In this document: piece by piece, positions 20,513 to 28,441 of the stretch
Layout: the number at the start of each line of letters is the position of its first letter
Numbering within the stretch: position 1 is the stretch's first letter
Source of the DNA: Pseudonocardiales bacterium
Lineage (GTDB): Bacteria; Actinomycetota; Actinomycetes; Mycobacteriales; Pseudonocardiaceae
Direction of reading: 5' to 3'
Length of the DNA stretch: 52,731 nucleotides
Assembly (NCBI GenBank): GCA_003244055.1
Contig: QHBZ01000365.1
Coordinates: 1 to 52,731, forward strand
Notes under the pieces: model-generated
Seen by the model: only the letters and a program-made list of their open reading frames with translations
The model's database searches: none
Told to the model about the DNA's origin: nothing
Made by a program: the position numbers and the translations under genes

Positions 20513-20620
20513 GCGAGCGCTCGGCGTCGGTGTGCCCTGCTCGGTAGCATCCCCGCGCTGCGTCCCGACGTCGCCATCCTCGACGTCGGGCCCCGACGGT
20601 GACCTGCCTCATGCTCACCT
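20513..20620 (+). pseudogene. Deleted remnant of the devR locus
   Basis: Three blocks match the devR region in order: 20513-20545 matches the devR leader at about 983-1015, the next block matches 1178-1234 (encoding PALRPDVAILDV), and the last 18 bases match 1286-1303 (encoding CLMLT). The intervening parts are missing. This is a clear internal-deletion copy of devR with its leader, not a gene. It abuts the leader of the RbpA-like operon. Confidence 0.88.
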
Positions 20621-21140
20621 AGAAGTCGGTGTCTCGGTGGCATCCAGTGGCAGGAGGGCGAAGTCACTGGCCGGCGCGATGGCATCCGGGGTGTCCTACC
20701 TGGCCAGCCGCGCACGTGGGCGCGTTCACGAGACGGTGGCAGGCCGCGCAGTGTGGCTGCGGCATTTGGGCGCTATCCGTTGGCGTGGTGGACCCTGGTG
20801 ATTCCGCTGGTCTAGCGTGTGTGGTGAACGGTGCGGTCTTCGCGCCGTTCCCACAGAGTCATCCGGCCTGGACCCCGTCGACGCTCTGCGAGCACCGCGG
20901 ATGACGCCCCCGCTCGGTGGGGGTGTGCCTCCGTTTCACTGTGCGCTGCGGCGCGCGGGAGAGCGAGACCGGTGACGACCGCGACTGACCCATCCGGTTG
21001 CCAAGCCGGCCGGTCCGCCGTCGCCGGTTACTCACCCCACCCCGCCGGCCCAGCCGGTGACGGGCGGTCGACGGGCCCACGCTGGGCACCCCAGACCAGC
21101 CGCTCGGGCTGGCTGTGAGGCACCCGCCCAGGGTGCGGGC

Positions 21141-21450
21141 GTGGTGGTGGCCGGGAGCTGGACGTGCTCACCGTGCCGCTGCTCGAGGGGCGGCGTCTGC
21201 GGTCAGCTCGCCGCCGTCCCGCCGCATCTGCTCCTGGCCCTGCAACCGATGCGCTTCCTGGGCGCCCACGGGCTGACCTACCTGTTGGGCGGCCGCGAAC
21301 TCGCCCAGCGCACCACCGGGACGCAGCTGCACCTCGCCGGCCTGGTCGCCTACCTGGTAGCGCGCTCACTGCACGTCACCGAGCTGCTGGAGCGGTTCGA
21401 TACCTATCCCACTTCTGACCCACGCCCTGGCCACGCTGGTCGGCTGAGCG
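21141..21450 (+). pseudogene. STAS-domain (anti-sigma antagonist-like) remnant
   Basis: Joining two frames gives an STAS-like domain: VVVAGELDVLTVPLLEG in one frame (one base appears missing near 21150), then LQPMRFLGAHGLTYLLGGRELA and LHLAGLVAYLVARSLHVTELLERFDTYPT in another. The helix after the usual D-x-S phospho-site is present, but that site itself reads ALQPM, so the Asp/Ser are lost. There is no start codon with a ribosome site. The upstream stretch 20621-21140 shows nothing else I can name. Confidence 0.6.
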
Positions 21451-21546
21451 CACAAGCCACGATGATCACTCTCGGTATTGCGATCCCGAGGGTTTGGATC
21501 ATTCTTTCTCGCCAGCTCACTACACCCACCCACCGAGGAGACCGCT

Positions 21547-22080
21547 TTGAGTACTGATACGGATCGAACTGACGTTGACCAGGTCCCCGACGCCGTAGTC
21601 GCCGTTTACGGCACAGAAGTCGAGCTCACCGCCGCCGTCAAACACCTGGAGCACGAAAAATTCGACATGTCCCACATCTCGGTCGTGGGCAAGGGGCTGA
21701 CCGAGGAACGGCACATCGTCGGGTTTGACACACCCGGTAAGCACACCGCGCATTGGGCGAAGTGGGGCGGCCTGTGGGGGTGGCTGTTCGGCGCCTTCAT
21801 CTTCATCCCCGGCCTTGGGCATGTCGCCATCGGCGGTTATCTGCTTTTTCTCCTGGCATCCGCCGGAGTCGGCGCTGTCAGCGGAGCGGTCGGCGGTGCA
21901 CTCACCAGCGTCGGGATCCCCAAGGACGGGATTCCGAAATATGCGGCCGACCTGCGCGCCAACCGGTTCCTCGTCATTGCCCACGGCACACCCAACGAGG
22001 TTCATCGGGCTCGTGAGCTGCTGGCGAACACCAACCACGACCGTCTCGACCACCACAGCTCGGCGCCACAACTCTCCTAA
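21547..22080 (+). CDS. Stress-type membrane protein with alpha/beta domain and Gly-rich helix pair
   Basis: The start is TTG 21547 with GAGGAG just before it, giving 177 residues. The N-terminal part (about 15-55: VVAVYGTEVELTAAVKHLEHEKFDMSHISVVGKG) and the C-terminal part (about 135-160) form the split alpha/beta domain seen in DUF1269/general-stress-like membrane proteins. Between them are two hydrophobic Gly/Ala-rich helices (about 75-120). No enzyme motif is seen. It lies among remnants of other stress genes and may be an island member. The molecular role is unknown. Confidence 0.72.
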   Translation: MSTDTDRTDVDQVPDAVVAVYGTEVELTAAVKHLEHEKFDMSHISVVGKGLTEERHIVGFDTPGKHTAHWAKWGGLWGWLFGAFIFIPGLGHVAIGGYLLFLLASAGVGAVSGAVGGALTSVGIPKDGIPKYAADLRANRFLVIAHGTPNEVHRARELLANTNHDRLDHHSSAPQLS

Positions 22081-22239
22081 CCTAAGGGGATTTCTCTAGT
22101 ACTTGATCATCGTGAGTGAGGTCAGCTGGGCTGATTCGCCTGGTCTGCGGGTCTTGTACCCGGTCGCCCGCTCGTTTGGTTTCCCGTGTGTAACGGCGGC
22201 CCGGAGGCGGCGGGGCGAGGTTGCCTCCGCGGGTGACCT

Positions 22240-22690
22240 CGGAAGGTCAGGTCGGCGACGAGATTTTCAAGGTCTGGAGGGGGCGTCGCTGGCGCGGGTG
22301 AAGGAGATCCGCCCAGGATCGAGTCCGGCGGTGCCTGCGGCGTGGTTGGACAGCGCGCGGATCGCCGGGTAGCAGCAACGCACCGGGTAGATCTCCTGGC
22401 GGATCAGCGGCGGGGATTTGGAGCGTCGCACCATCGGCACCGCCGCGCAGCGAGGTTTCCAGCTCATCGAAGCGGGTTTCCAAGCCGACAGCGGCAGGCA
22501 TAGACGCTGGCGGCCTGCTCTGGGGCGAGAACCTGCGGGTCGAGGTGATGTCGGTGACCAGGGCGAAGGTCTCGGATCCCTCGCTTGCTGTCTTCGGAGG
22601 TAATCGAGTACTCGATCACCCGCACTCCGATGCCGGGGATGTCGGGCGGTGATGGTCCAGCACAGCGACATCAGTGCTGGCGGGTCCACG
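22240..22690 (-). mobile_element. IS4-family transposase C-terminal remnant
   Basis: Minus-strand frames together show the end of an IS4-type transposase: VIEYSIT, then LETRFDELETSLRGG carrying the DDE glutamate, IRQEIYPVRCCYPAIRAL, and AGLDPGRISFTRA. The pieces are in different frames and the N-terminal half is missing. No terminal inverted repeats are recognised. This is a dead insertion element between the stress protein gene and the second RbpA-like copy. Confidence 0.78.
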
Positions 22691-22696
22691 AAAGTT

Positions 22697-23015
22697 TCAT
22701 GCTCAAGTGGTACACGCAGGTCAACGAGTGTGGTCTCCTGTGTTGGTGCCCCAGACCGGCGACGCGTTGCCGACGAGGTCTGTGAAGGGCCGGCTGATGA
22801 CTGAGCATCCCGCGTTCAGTGGCACCCGGACGGCGGGCCTCGGTGCTGGTCGGGTCCGGGAGCGGGCCGACGGGCCGGGAGTGCCGCGGCAGCCGGTGTC
22901 GTACCGGTGGGCCCGAGGCCATCGCAGGCGGCTGATGTCGGCGTTGTCGGCAGTGGTTCCCGAGTTGTGGTCGTGCCGGTCTGGTTCCCGCGGTGCGGGC
23001 GGGTTGCCCCGGACG
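22697..23015 (+). repeat. Inverted copy of the RbpA-like gene and its leader
   Basis: The stretch from GCTCA...GAGTGTGGT through GATGCGTTGCCGA-like sequence to the MTE start matches the complement of about 20150-20511 over both leader (about 100 bp) and the first half of the coding region. The two copies face each other about 2.2 kb apart. Confidence 0.8.
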
Positions 23016-23027
23016 GCATCGTCGTGA
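22797..23027 (+). CDS. RbpA-like paralogue, truncated, zinc cysteines lost
   Basis: The 76-residue frame starts MTEHPAFSGTRTAG and keeps the RbpA-like order SGTR, PVSYRWARGHRRR, SALSAVVPELWSCR. The first Cys of the zinc site (SYWC in the intact copy) is Trp, and after ELWSCR the frame diverges, so the Cys pair and the tail are missing; a PRCGR string appears in another frame. AAGGG precedes the ATG. The stop overlaps the GTG start of the devS-like gene (GTGA), so it may serve as a translated leader for the kinase even if the protein is inactive. Confidence 0.5.
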   Translation: MTEHPAFSGTRTAGLGAGRVRERADGPGVPRQPVSYRWARGHRRRLMSALSAVVPELWSCRSGSRGAGGLPRTASS

Positions 23028-24913
23028 CCGTGCAGCCGGAGAGCCCCGACGGGCCCGCGCGCGAGCAGGTAGCCGAGGCCGGCATCGACCAGACCGTCGT
23101 GCCGGCCATGCCGGGTGGGGATCGGGACCCCACTTCCCAGAATCCACCTACTCGGGGACCTGCCGACGAGGAGGGCGGTGGTGGGGAGGTGTTGACGTTT
23201 CCCGATCTGCCGCGTATGGAGTTGGATCAACTCCTGGGGCAGCTCGTCACGCGCGCCCAGGAGGTGATGGCCACCCAGGGCCGGTTGCGTGGCCTGCTGC
23301 ACGCCAACCAGATGATCATCGGTGATCTGGCGTTACCGGCGTTGCTGCGCCGAATCGTGGAGGCAGCCCGTGAGCTGGTCGGCGTCCGCTACGCCGCGCT
23401 GGGCATTATCGCGCCCGGTGGGCACCTGGCCGAGTTCATCCACGTCGGCATGCCCGCGGGCGCGGCGGAGGCGATCGGGCATCTGCCGCAGGGCAACGGC
23501 CTGCTCGGTGCGCTGATCGCCGACCCTGAGCCGATCCGGCTACGCTGCATCGCCGATGACCCGCGGTCATCGGGTTTCCCGCCGGGCCACCCGCCGATGC
23601 GCAGCTTCCTGGGCGTGCCGATCCGGGTCCGCGACGAGGTCCTGGGCAATCTCTATCTGTCCGAGTGCACGCATGGGGAGTTCAGCGCCGAGGACGAGGA
23701 ACTCGCCAAGGCGCTCGCCGCGACCGCCGGGGTGGCCATTGACAATGCCCGGCTCTATGAGATCGCGCGCGCCCGGCAGGAGTGGCTGCAGGCCTCGGCG
23801 GCGATCATCCGACGGCTGCTGTCGGTCGACGCTGCAGACTCCCCGGGCGCAGAAGACTCCGTCGGTTCGTTGCAGCTCATCGCCGAACGCACCCGGGAGA
23901 TCGCCCGCGCCGATCTGGTCACCGTGGTACTCCCGGACGGCGACGGCCACATCGACGGCGGGCTGCGGGTCGAGGTTGCGGTCGGGGTCGGCGCCGAGGA
24001 CCTGCTCGGTGTGGCCGTGCCGGTGGACGGGTCGCTGCCCGGACGGGTGTTCACCACGGGCGAGCCGCTGCGGGTCGACACCCCCAGCGAGCACCCCGGG
24101 CTGGGGGCCGCCGCGTCTGCGGGGTTGGACATCGGCCCGGTGCTGGTTCTACCGCTGCTGGGACCGCAACGGGCCCACGGCGTGCTCAGCGCAGCCCGGT
24201 TGTCGGGCCGGCCCGGGTTCACCGCCGAGGACCTCGACATGGCCGCCGGGTTCGCCAACCAGGCCTCCATCGCCCTCGAGCTCGCTCAGGCCCGCGCCGA
24301 GCAACAGCGCGCGGTGATGCTCGATGAACGCGACCGCATCGCCGCCGATCTGCACGATCACGTCATCCAACGCCTGTTCGCCGCGGGGCTGTCGCTGCAG
24401 AGCGTCGCCAAGCGCCTCGGCGCGGGCCCGGACACCGACCGGATACTGGGCGCCATCGGGGACCTCGACGACACCATCAGCCAGATCCGCACCACCATCT
24501 TCGGGCTCCACCAACTACCCCAGGCCACACCGGTCGGGGTGCGGGCGCGGCTACTCGAGGTGATCGCCGCGGTGGCCCCGGCGTTGGGGTTCACCCCCGC
24601 GGTGCGGTTCGCGGGCCTGGTGGAGGACACCCTGCCCACCGATGTCGTCGACGATGTCCTCGCCGTGCTGCGTGAGGCGTTGACCAACATCGCCCGGCAT
24701 GCGCGGGCACTGTCCGCCGAGGTGGACCTCACCGCCGGCGCGGACCGGCTGACCCTGGAGGTCCGCGACGACGGCGTCGGCATCGCCCCCGGCGCGCGAC
24801 GCAGCGGTCTGGGCAACCTGCGCCGCCGCGCCGAACATCACGGCGGAACCCTGGCCCTGAGCCCGCGCGAGCCGACCGGCACCCGGCTGTCCTGGTCGAT
24901 CCCGAACAACTAG
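23024..24913 (+). CDS. devS: DevS/DosS-like GAF sensor histidine kinase
   Basis: Starting at GTG 23024 the protein has 629 residues: GAF 1 (about 95-250), GAF 2 (about 270-420), dimerisation/phospho-acceptor region with DLHDHVIQRLF (His about 444), and an HATPase domain with REALTNIARHA (N box, Asn about 555) and DDGVGI, GLGNLRRRA. GAF 1 contains PPGHPPMRSFLGVPIRVRDEVLGNLYL, the segment that in mycobacterial DevS carries the proximal heme His (here about 189). It should therefore sense O2/NO/CO or redox and phosphorylate a DevR-type regulator. It overlaps the RbpA-like frame by 4 bases. The upstream GTG/ATG choices differ by up to 39 residues. Confidence 0.9.
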   Translation: MTVQPESPDGPAREQVAEAGIDQTVVPAMPGGDRDPTSQNPPTRGPADEEGGGGEVLTFPDLPRMELDQLLGQLVTRAQEVMATQGRLRGLLHANQMIIGDLALPALLRRIVEAARELVGVRYAALGIIAPGGHLAEFIHVGMPAGAAEAIGHLPQGNGLLGALIADPEPIRLRCIADDPRSSGFPPGHPPMRSFLGVPIRVRDEVLGNLYLSECTHGEFSAEDEELAKALAATAGVAIDNARLYEIARARQEWLQASAAIIRRLLSVDAADSPGAEDSVGSLQLIAERTREIARADLVTVVLPDGDGHIDGGLRVEVAVGVGAEDLLGVAVPVDGSLPGRVFTTGEPLRVDTPSEHPGLGAAASAGLDIGPVLVLPLLGPQRAHGVLSAARLSGRPGFTAEDLDMAAGFANQASIALELAQARAEQQRAVMLDERDRIAADLHDHVIQRLFAAGLSLQSVAKRLGAGPDTDRILGAIGDLDDTISQIRTTIFGLHQLPQATPVGVRARLLEVIAAVAPALGFTPAVRFAGLVEDTLPTDVVDDVLAVLREALTNIARHARALSAEVDLTAGADRLTLEVRDDGVGIAPGARRSGLGNLRRRAEHHGGTLALSPREPTGTRLSWSIPNN

Positions 24914-25024
24914 CGGCCAACAACCAAGCCCAGGGACCGGGCCTGCGACGAGATCGACCCCAGCGCCCGCGCGCAGCCGACCCCGGCCCCCCGGTGCGGA
25001 CCCGACCGACCGATGGCGGCCTGG

Positions 25025-25040
25025 TCGGGACCTTCGCCTC
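25025..25040. promoter_or_regulatory. Candidate DosR-like box upstream of PPOX gene
   Basis: TCGGGACCTTCGCCTC keeps the GGGAC half and part of the right half of the DosR consensus. It lies about 70 bases before the PPOX-fold gene. Confidence 0.35.
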
Positions 25041-25106
25041 TACGGTCGCGGTGAGCACCGGGCGATCGTGGACACCAACAGCCGCAACCCCACGAAGGGA
25101 ACAGCA

Positions 25107-25538
25107 ATGGCCGTGACCGTCGAGCTCGACGCGCTCGTCGAGCTCGATCGCGGTGAATGCCTGCGCCTACTGGCAACAGGTGTGATCGGGCGGGTCGTGT
25201 TCACCGACGCCGCGCTGCCGGCCGCCCAGCCCATCACCTACCTCCTCGATTGTGACGAGGTCATCTTCCGCGCCGGCGGTGGGAGCAAACTCGCCGCGGC
25301 GACCCGCCACGCGGTCCTCGCCTTCGAGGCCGATGAGATCACCGGACCCACCCTCACTGGGTGGAGCGTGCTGGGCGTGGGCCAGGCCTATCAGGTGACC
25401 GACCCCGACCGGTTGGCCGAACTCGCCCGACGCCCACCGGTCCCGTGGGTCCCTACCGACACAGCCGACACCATCGCCATCCCGCTGCAACGCCTCACCG
25501 GGCGCCGGCTGCGCCTGACCGACATCACCACCGGCTAA
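25107..25538 (+). CDS. Pyridoxamine 5'-phosphate oxidase-fold flavin-binding protein
   Basis: The 143-residue protein has the split-barrel pattern of the PPOX-like family: LDRGECLRLLATGVIGRVVFTD, PITYLLDCDEVIFRAGGGSKLAAATR, VLAFEADEI, TGWSVLGVGQAYQVTDP. Such proteins bind FMN, F420 or heme and are common members of actinobacterial dormancy regulons. ATG 25107 has GAAGGGA just upstream. It is preceded by a DosR-like half-site and follows the devS-like gene by about 190 bases, where I see no other gene. Confidence 0.85.
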   Translation: MAVTVELDALVELDRGECLRLLATGVIGRVVFTDAALPAAQPITYLLDCDEVIFRAGGGSKLAAATRHAVLAFEADEITGPTLTGWSVLGVGQAYQVTDPDRLAELARRPPVPWVPTDTADTIAIPLQRLTGRRLRLTDITTG

Positions 25539-26175
25539 TCAGTCCGGACTGCACTGCCCGCGACCGCGACCGTGCGAAAGACCCGTCGCGCCACGCGGTG
25601 CCGCACCCGGTTGACCATCTTCCGGGCCGTCCAGGGTCTGGGCCGGTGGACTGATGTCGCTGTGCCTGGCGATCCTCGGCGACATCGTGGCGCCCCGGTG
25701 ACGCAACCGCTTGCCGTGGGGAAACACCCCCCGTAACCACCGGATCGACTGGCCGGGCGCGATCACTGTGCTCATCGTCGCCGGACCCCCCACCCGCTCC
25801 GACGACACGACGAACGAAGGGTACGGACTTCCGCAATCACCGATTCCCGCGACGAGTCCGAAGGGATCAGTCGGCGCCGGCCAGGTGAAGGCGTGCATGA
25901 CGCGCAGTGCATGCCGCCTCGCCGCCTCGGCGGCCGCCAGCCCAGCGCATCCAGCGCTGGACCTGATCCGTCCACACGACGATCAGCACATGGTTGATGA
26001 TCATGTCATTCTTCGACATTTACCCTCCGTCGCGGCGACCTGAATCTGTCGACGATCCCAGACTCTTACGACGGGAAGGACGTGTGTTCGGTTCTTGCTG
26101 GTGTCCAGCTGAACGGATCGCAGGTCGACGGGTCAGGTTCTCCGGTGCAGCGACCCCGACGCGGTAGGCGGGCTG
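25539..26175. other. Intergenic stretch, no recognised gene
   Basis: Several short frames occur on both strands but none has a ribosome site together with recognisable protein features. An AT-richer patch at about 25980-26030 may contain a promoter. Confidence 0.4.
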
Positions 26176-26463
26176 TCAGGTCTTCTGCGGGGTGGTGCTG
26201 CCCGGGCGACGCCGCCGTTCCCAGAGCAACGCAGCCATCGCGGCGAGCACCAGCGCGTTGGTCGGTGAACCCAGCACCAGCATGAGCACGCTGAGCATCG
26301 CCAGGACAACCATCGCGATCGTGTAGGCCCGCCGACGGCGATACCACCGCTGGCGCGCGAGGCGGTGCGCGCCGACCTCGAAGGACCGCCCAAAGTTGGG
26401 GTCCTCGACGAGCAGTTGGTGCTGAATCTCGTCTAGCGCCTCGCGGTCACGGTCGCTGAGCAT
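26176..26463 (-). CDS. DUF3040 membrane protein
   Basis: The 95-residue protein opens with MLSDRDREALDEIQHQLLVEDPNFGRSF, the DUF3040 signature of a short acidic helix followed by EDP-x-F. It then has two membrane helices (about 46-66 and 67-80) and a basic tail. AGGAGG lies 6 bases before the ATG at 26463. DUF3040 proteins are restricted mainly to actinobacteria and have no assigned function. It stands alone on the minus strand between plus-strand dormancy-type genes. Confidence 0.88.
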   Translation of the reverse strand: MLSDRDREALDEIQHQLLVEDPNFGRSFEVGAHRLARQRWYRRRRAYTIAMVVLAMLSVLMLVLGSPTNALVLAAMAALLWERRRRPGSTTPQKT

Positions 26464-26842
26464 GACACACCTCCTGGGCGTTCCAATCGGTCATCGTGAC
26501 CGCCCGTGCAAGATTCGCGACCGTGGCCGCCAGTCGTCGCCGCGTACCTCCCCGGAGCCATCACGGGGAGCTTCAGCAGCAGCGGGTGCGGAGGTGAGCC
26601 GCGAGCGATCGGCACCACCGTGGTGGTGGTGCCGATCGCGGAACCGGCCACCAGCGCCATCGCGGTCGACAACCCGAACCGGTGCGCCGGCGGCGCATCC
26701 GCGGTGGCCACCACCGTGAACGGTGCCCGTACCGCCGCAGGTCTGTTGCCATTACTCACCGGAGCCCGCCTCAACGTTCGGCCTGCAGCCCGCGCCATCG
26801 CGTACACGCCTCAATCCTTTCCCGCCCGGCCTCCCCGCCCCA

Positions 26843-26880
26843 GGGCCGAAGGTCTTATCGGGCCAGGGAAGGTAGTCCCC
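26843..26880. promoter_or_regulatory. Pair of candidate DosR-like boxes
   Basis: GGGCCGAAGGTCTTA (26843-26857) and GGGAAGGTAGTCCCC (26866-26880) each keep one good half of the DosR palindrome and are 23 bases apart centre to centre, about two helical turns. Paired boxes are common at DosR-controlled promoters. Confidence 0.4.
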
Positions 26881-27001
26881 TTCGCTACGAGCACCTACCG
26901 GGAACCACCGCCGCGAACGTCACCCGCCAGTCCGAAGATCTGCTCGCAGGTGGGTGTCGGTCATACCCTGCCAACTGCGGCACCTGGCGGGCCCACACGC
27001 C

Positions 27002-27018
27002 GGGGACGTCTGGACCCC
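27002..27018. promoter_or_regulatory. Candidate DosR-like palindrome near Rv1733c-like gene
   Basis: GGGGACGTCTGGACCCC is a near-palindrome with the GGGAC/GACCC arms of DosR sites and a spacing slightly longer than consensus. It lies 82 bases before the start codon. Confidence 0.4.
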
Positions 27019-27099
27019 CGGCTCGTGACCAACGACCCTGCCGGGGACCCTGCCACCACGCGCATCATGACTGGTAGGAGACCGGCCAGGGAGGCGAGA

Positions 27100-27708
27100 A
27101 TGAGCACCGTCAGCGGTCCCGGGCCACTGGCCCGGCTGGCGCGGCGGCACGGGCTGGTGCGCTCGCCCCTGCGCCGCACCACCGACCGGGTCGAGGCCGT
27201 GGTGACCGCGGGGCTGGCGATGCTGGCGCTGCTGGTCATGGCGCTGGCCATCATCATCGCGATCGGGACCTACCAGCGGGAGCTCGCCGCGGCGGCGGCC
27301 GCGCACCAAACGTCGGTGACCGCGGTCCTGGTCACCGACGCGCAACCGCAGCACGCAACCTCCTCCGCGCTGGGTGTCAGGACCGAAAGAATCGCCCGGG
27401 CGCGCTGGTCGCTGCCCGACGGGCAGCAGCGCAGCGGGCCACTATGGGTCGGCGCCGGCCGCCACGCCGGGGACCGGGTGCCGATCTGGCTAGACCGGCA
27501 TGGCAACCGCGTCGACGCACCCCAGACACCCGGGGAAGTGATCGCCAACGCGGTGGTCACCGGGGCCGCCCTGGTGATGGGCGGGTGGGCGCTGCTGGGG
27601 GCACTGTGGTGGACCATCTGCCGCGTACTGGGCCGGATCAACGCGGCCTGGTGGGACGTGCAGTGGGCCCGCACCGGGCCAGGATGGAACCGTCGAACCT
27701 GGCAGTAA
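27100..27708 (+). CDS. Rv1733c-like conserved membrane protein
   Basis: The 202-residue protein has the pattern of mycobacterial Rv1733c: LVRSPLRRTTDRVEAVV before a first membrane helix (about 33-55), an extracytoplasmic middle with HQTSVTAVLV, ARWSLPDGQQRSG, GAGRHAGDRVPIWLDRHGNRVDAP, and a second helix (about 150-172). Rv1733c is a strongly induced DosR-regulon protein of unknown activity. GGGAGG precedes ATG 27100. Candidate DosR-like boxes upstream support dormancy-type control here. Confidence 0.85.
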   Translation: MSTVSGPGPLARLARRHGLVRSPLRRTTDRVEAVVTAGLAMLALLVMALAIIIAIGTYQRELAAAAAAHQTSVTAVLVTDAQPQHATSSALGVRTERIARARWSLPDGQQRSGPLWVGAGRHAGDRVPIWLDRHGNRVDAPQTPGEVIANAVVTGAALVMGGWALLGALWWTICRVLGRINAAWWDVQWARTGPGWNRRTWQ

Positions 27709-28441
27709 GGAATCTATGAGCATCGGTGACGTGCTGATCCGGTCGGCGCTGACTACCACCCCGCGGCACGGGTTACCTTCCTGCCGGTCGTCGAGGAGAC
27801 GCGACCGGCTGGTTGTGGCGCTCACCGAGGCGATGTGCTCCGCTGCCGGATCCGGCCCGACGCGCAGCGCGGCAGCCAGCCCGGTCCGTCGGCGATCAAC
27901 ACGGCCAAGCAGAAGTGCCCCGGCCTGACCGGAGAAGGCGTGGTGGATGGGCGTCGCGCTCATCGGAGCCATCATCATCGGACCTGACCCCGGGCCTGTC
28001 GCAATGGCCACCGGCATCGTAGTCGCGGTGCACCCAGCGATAGGTGATGCATACCGGCCGGGCCCGGCCGCAATGACAAACGATCAGCAACCACTGACGT
28101 CGAATCATGCTGGGCCGCCCCCGCACCCCGATGAGCGGGGTCGACCGCGCACCCACAGATGTCGTGTTCCTACAGTGCGTTTGGTCATCCCTGGGAGCCG
28201 CTGAGCGACATTGACCGACTCGCGCTGGATCTCGGTCTGGCCCCTTTCCCATGCTGCGGTTCTCACGCCAGAGTGCTTAGGTGTTCGCTGGCTTCACGCC
28301 GTCGGAACGGTGGGTCCTCGCTGCGCACAGAGTCAGCAACCACGCCGCGGCGGTGATCACGCGTCACTCCTTCGATTTCATCGGCACGCCACCGATCACG
28401 GTGAGTGGCTCGGTCCCCGATCGCGGGTCTGGCCACGGCCG
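27709..28441. other. 733-bp stretch without a convincing gene
   Basis: Only short frames without good ribosome sites are present. One 65-codon plus-strand frame (28159-28356) starts MSCSYSAFGHPWEPLSDIDRLAL and is less compositionally biased than the others, so it could be a small gene or remnant. I do not recognise it. Confidence 0.35.

Larger units (their letters stand above)
26464..27099. other. Upstream region of the Rv1733c-like gene with degraded sequence
   Basis: No intact gene is seen. A minus-strand segment (about 26640-26720: FGLSTAMALVAGSAIGTT) resembles the first helix of APC-type permeases and may be a remnant. The second half carries candidate DosR-like boxes listed separately. 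Confidence 0.35.

Noticed and set aside
21520-22071. 183-codon minus-strand frame opposite the stress membrane protein
   Set aside because: The plus-strand gene has the ribosome site, membrane helices and family pattern; the minus frame has none.
26640-26760. Possible amino-acid permease start on the minus strand
   Set aside because: Only one helix-like segment is seen, without any further permease sequence, so it is mentioned only as a possible remnant.
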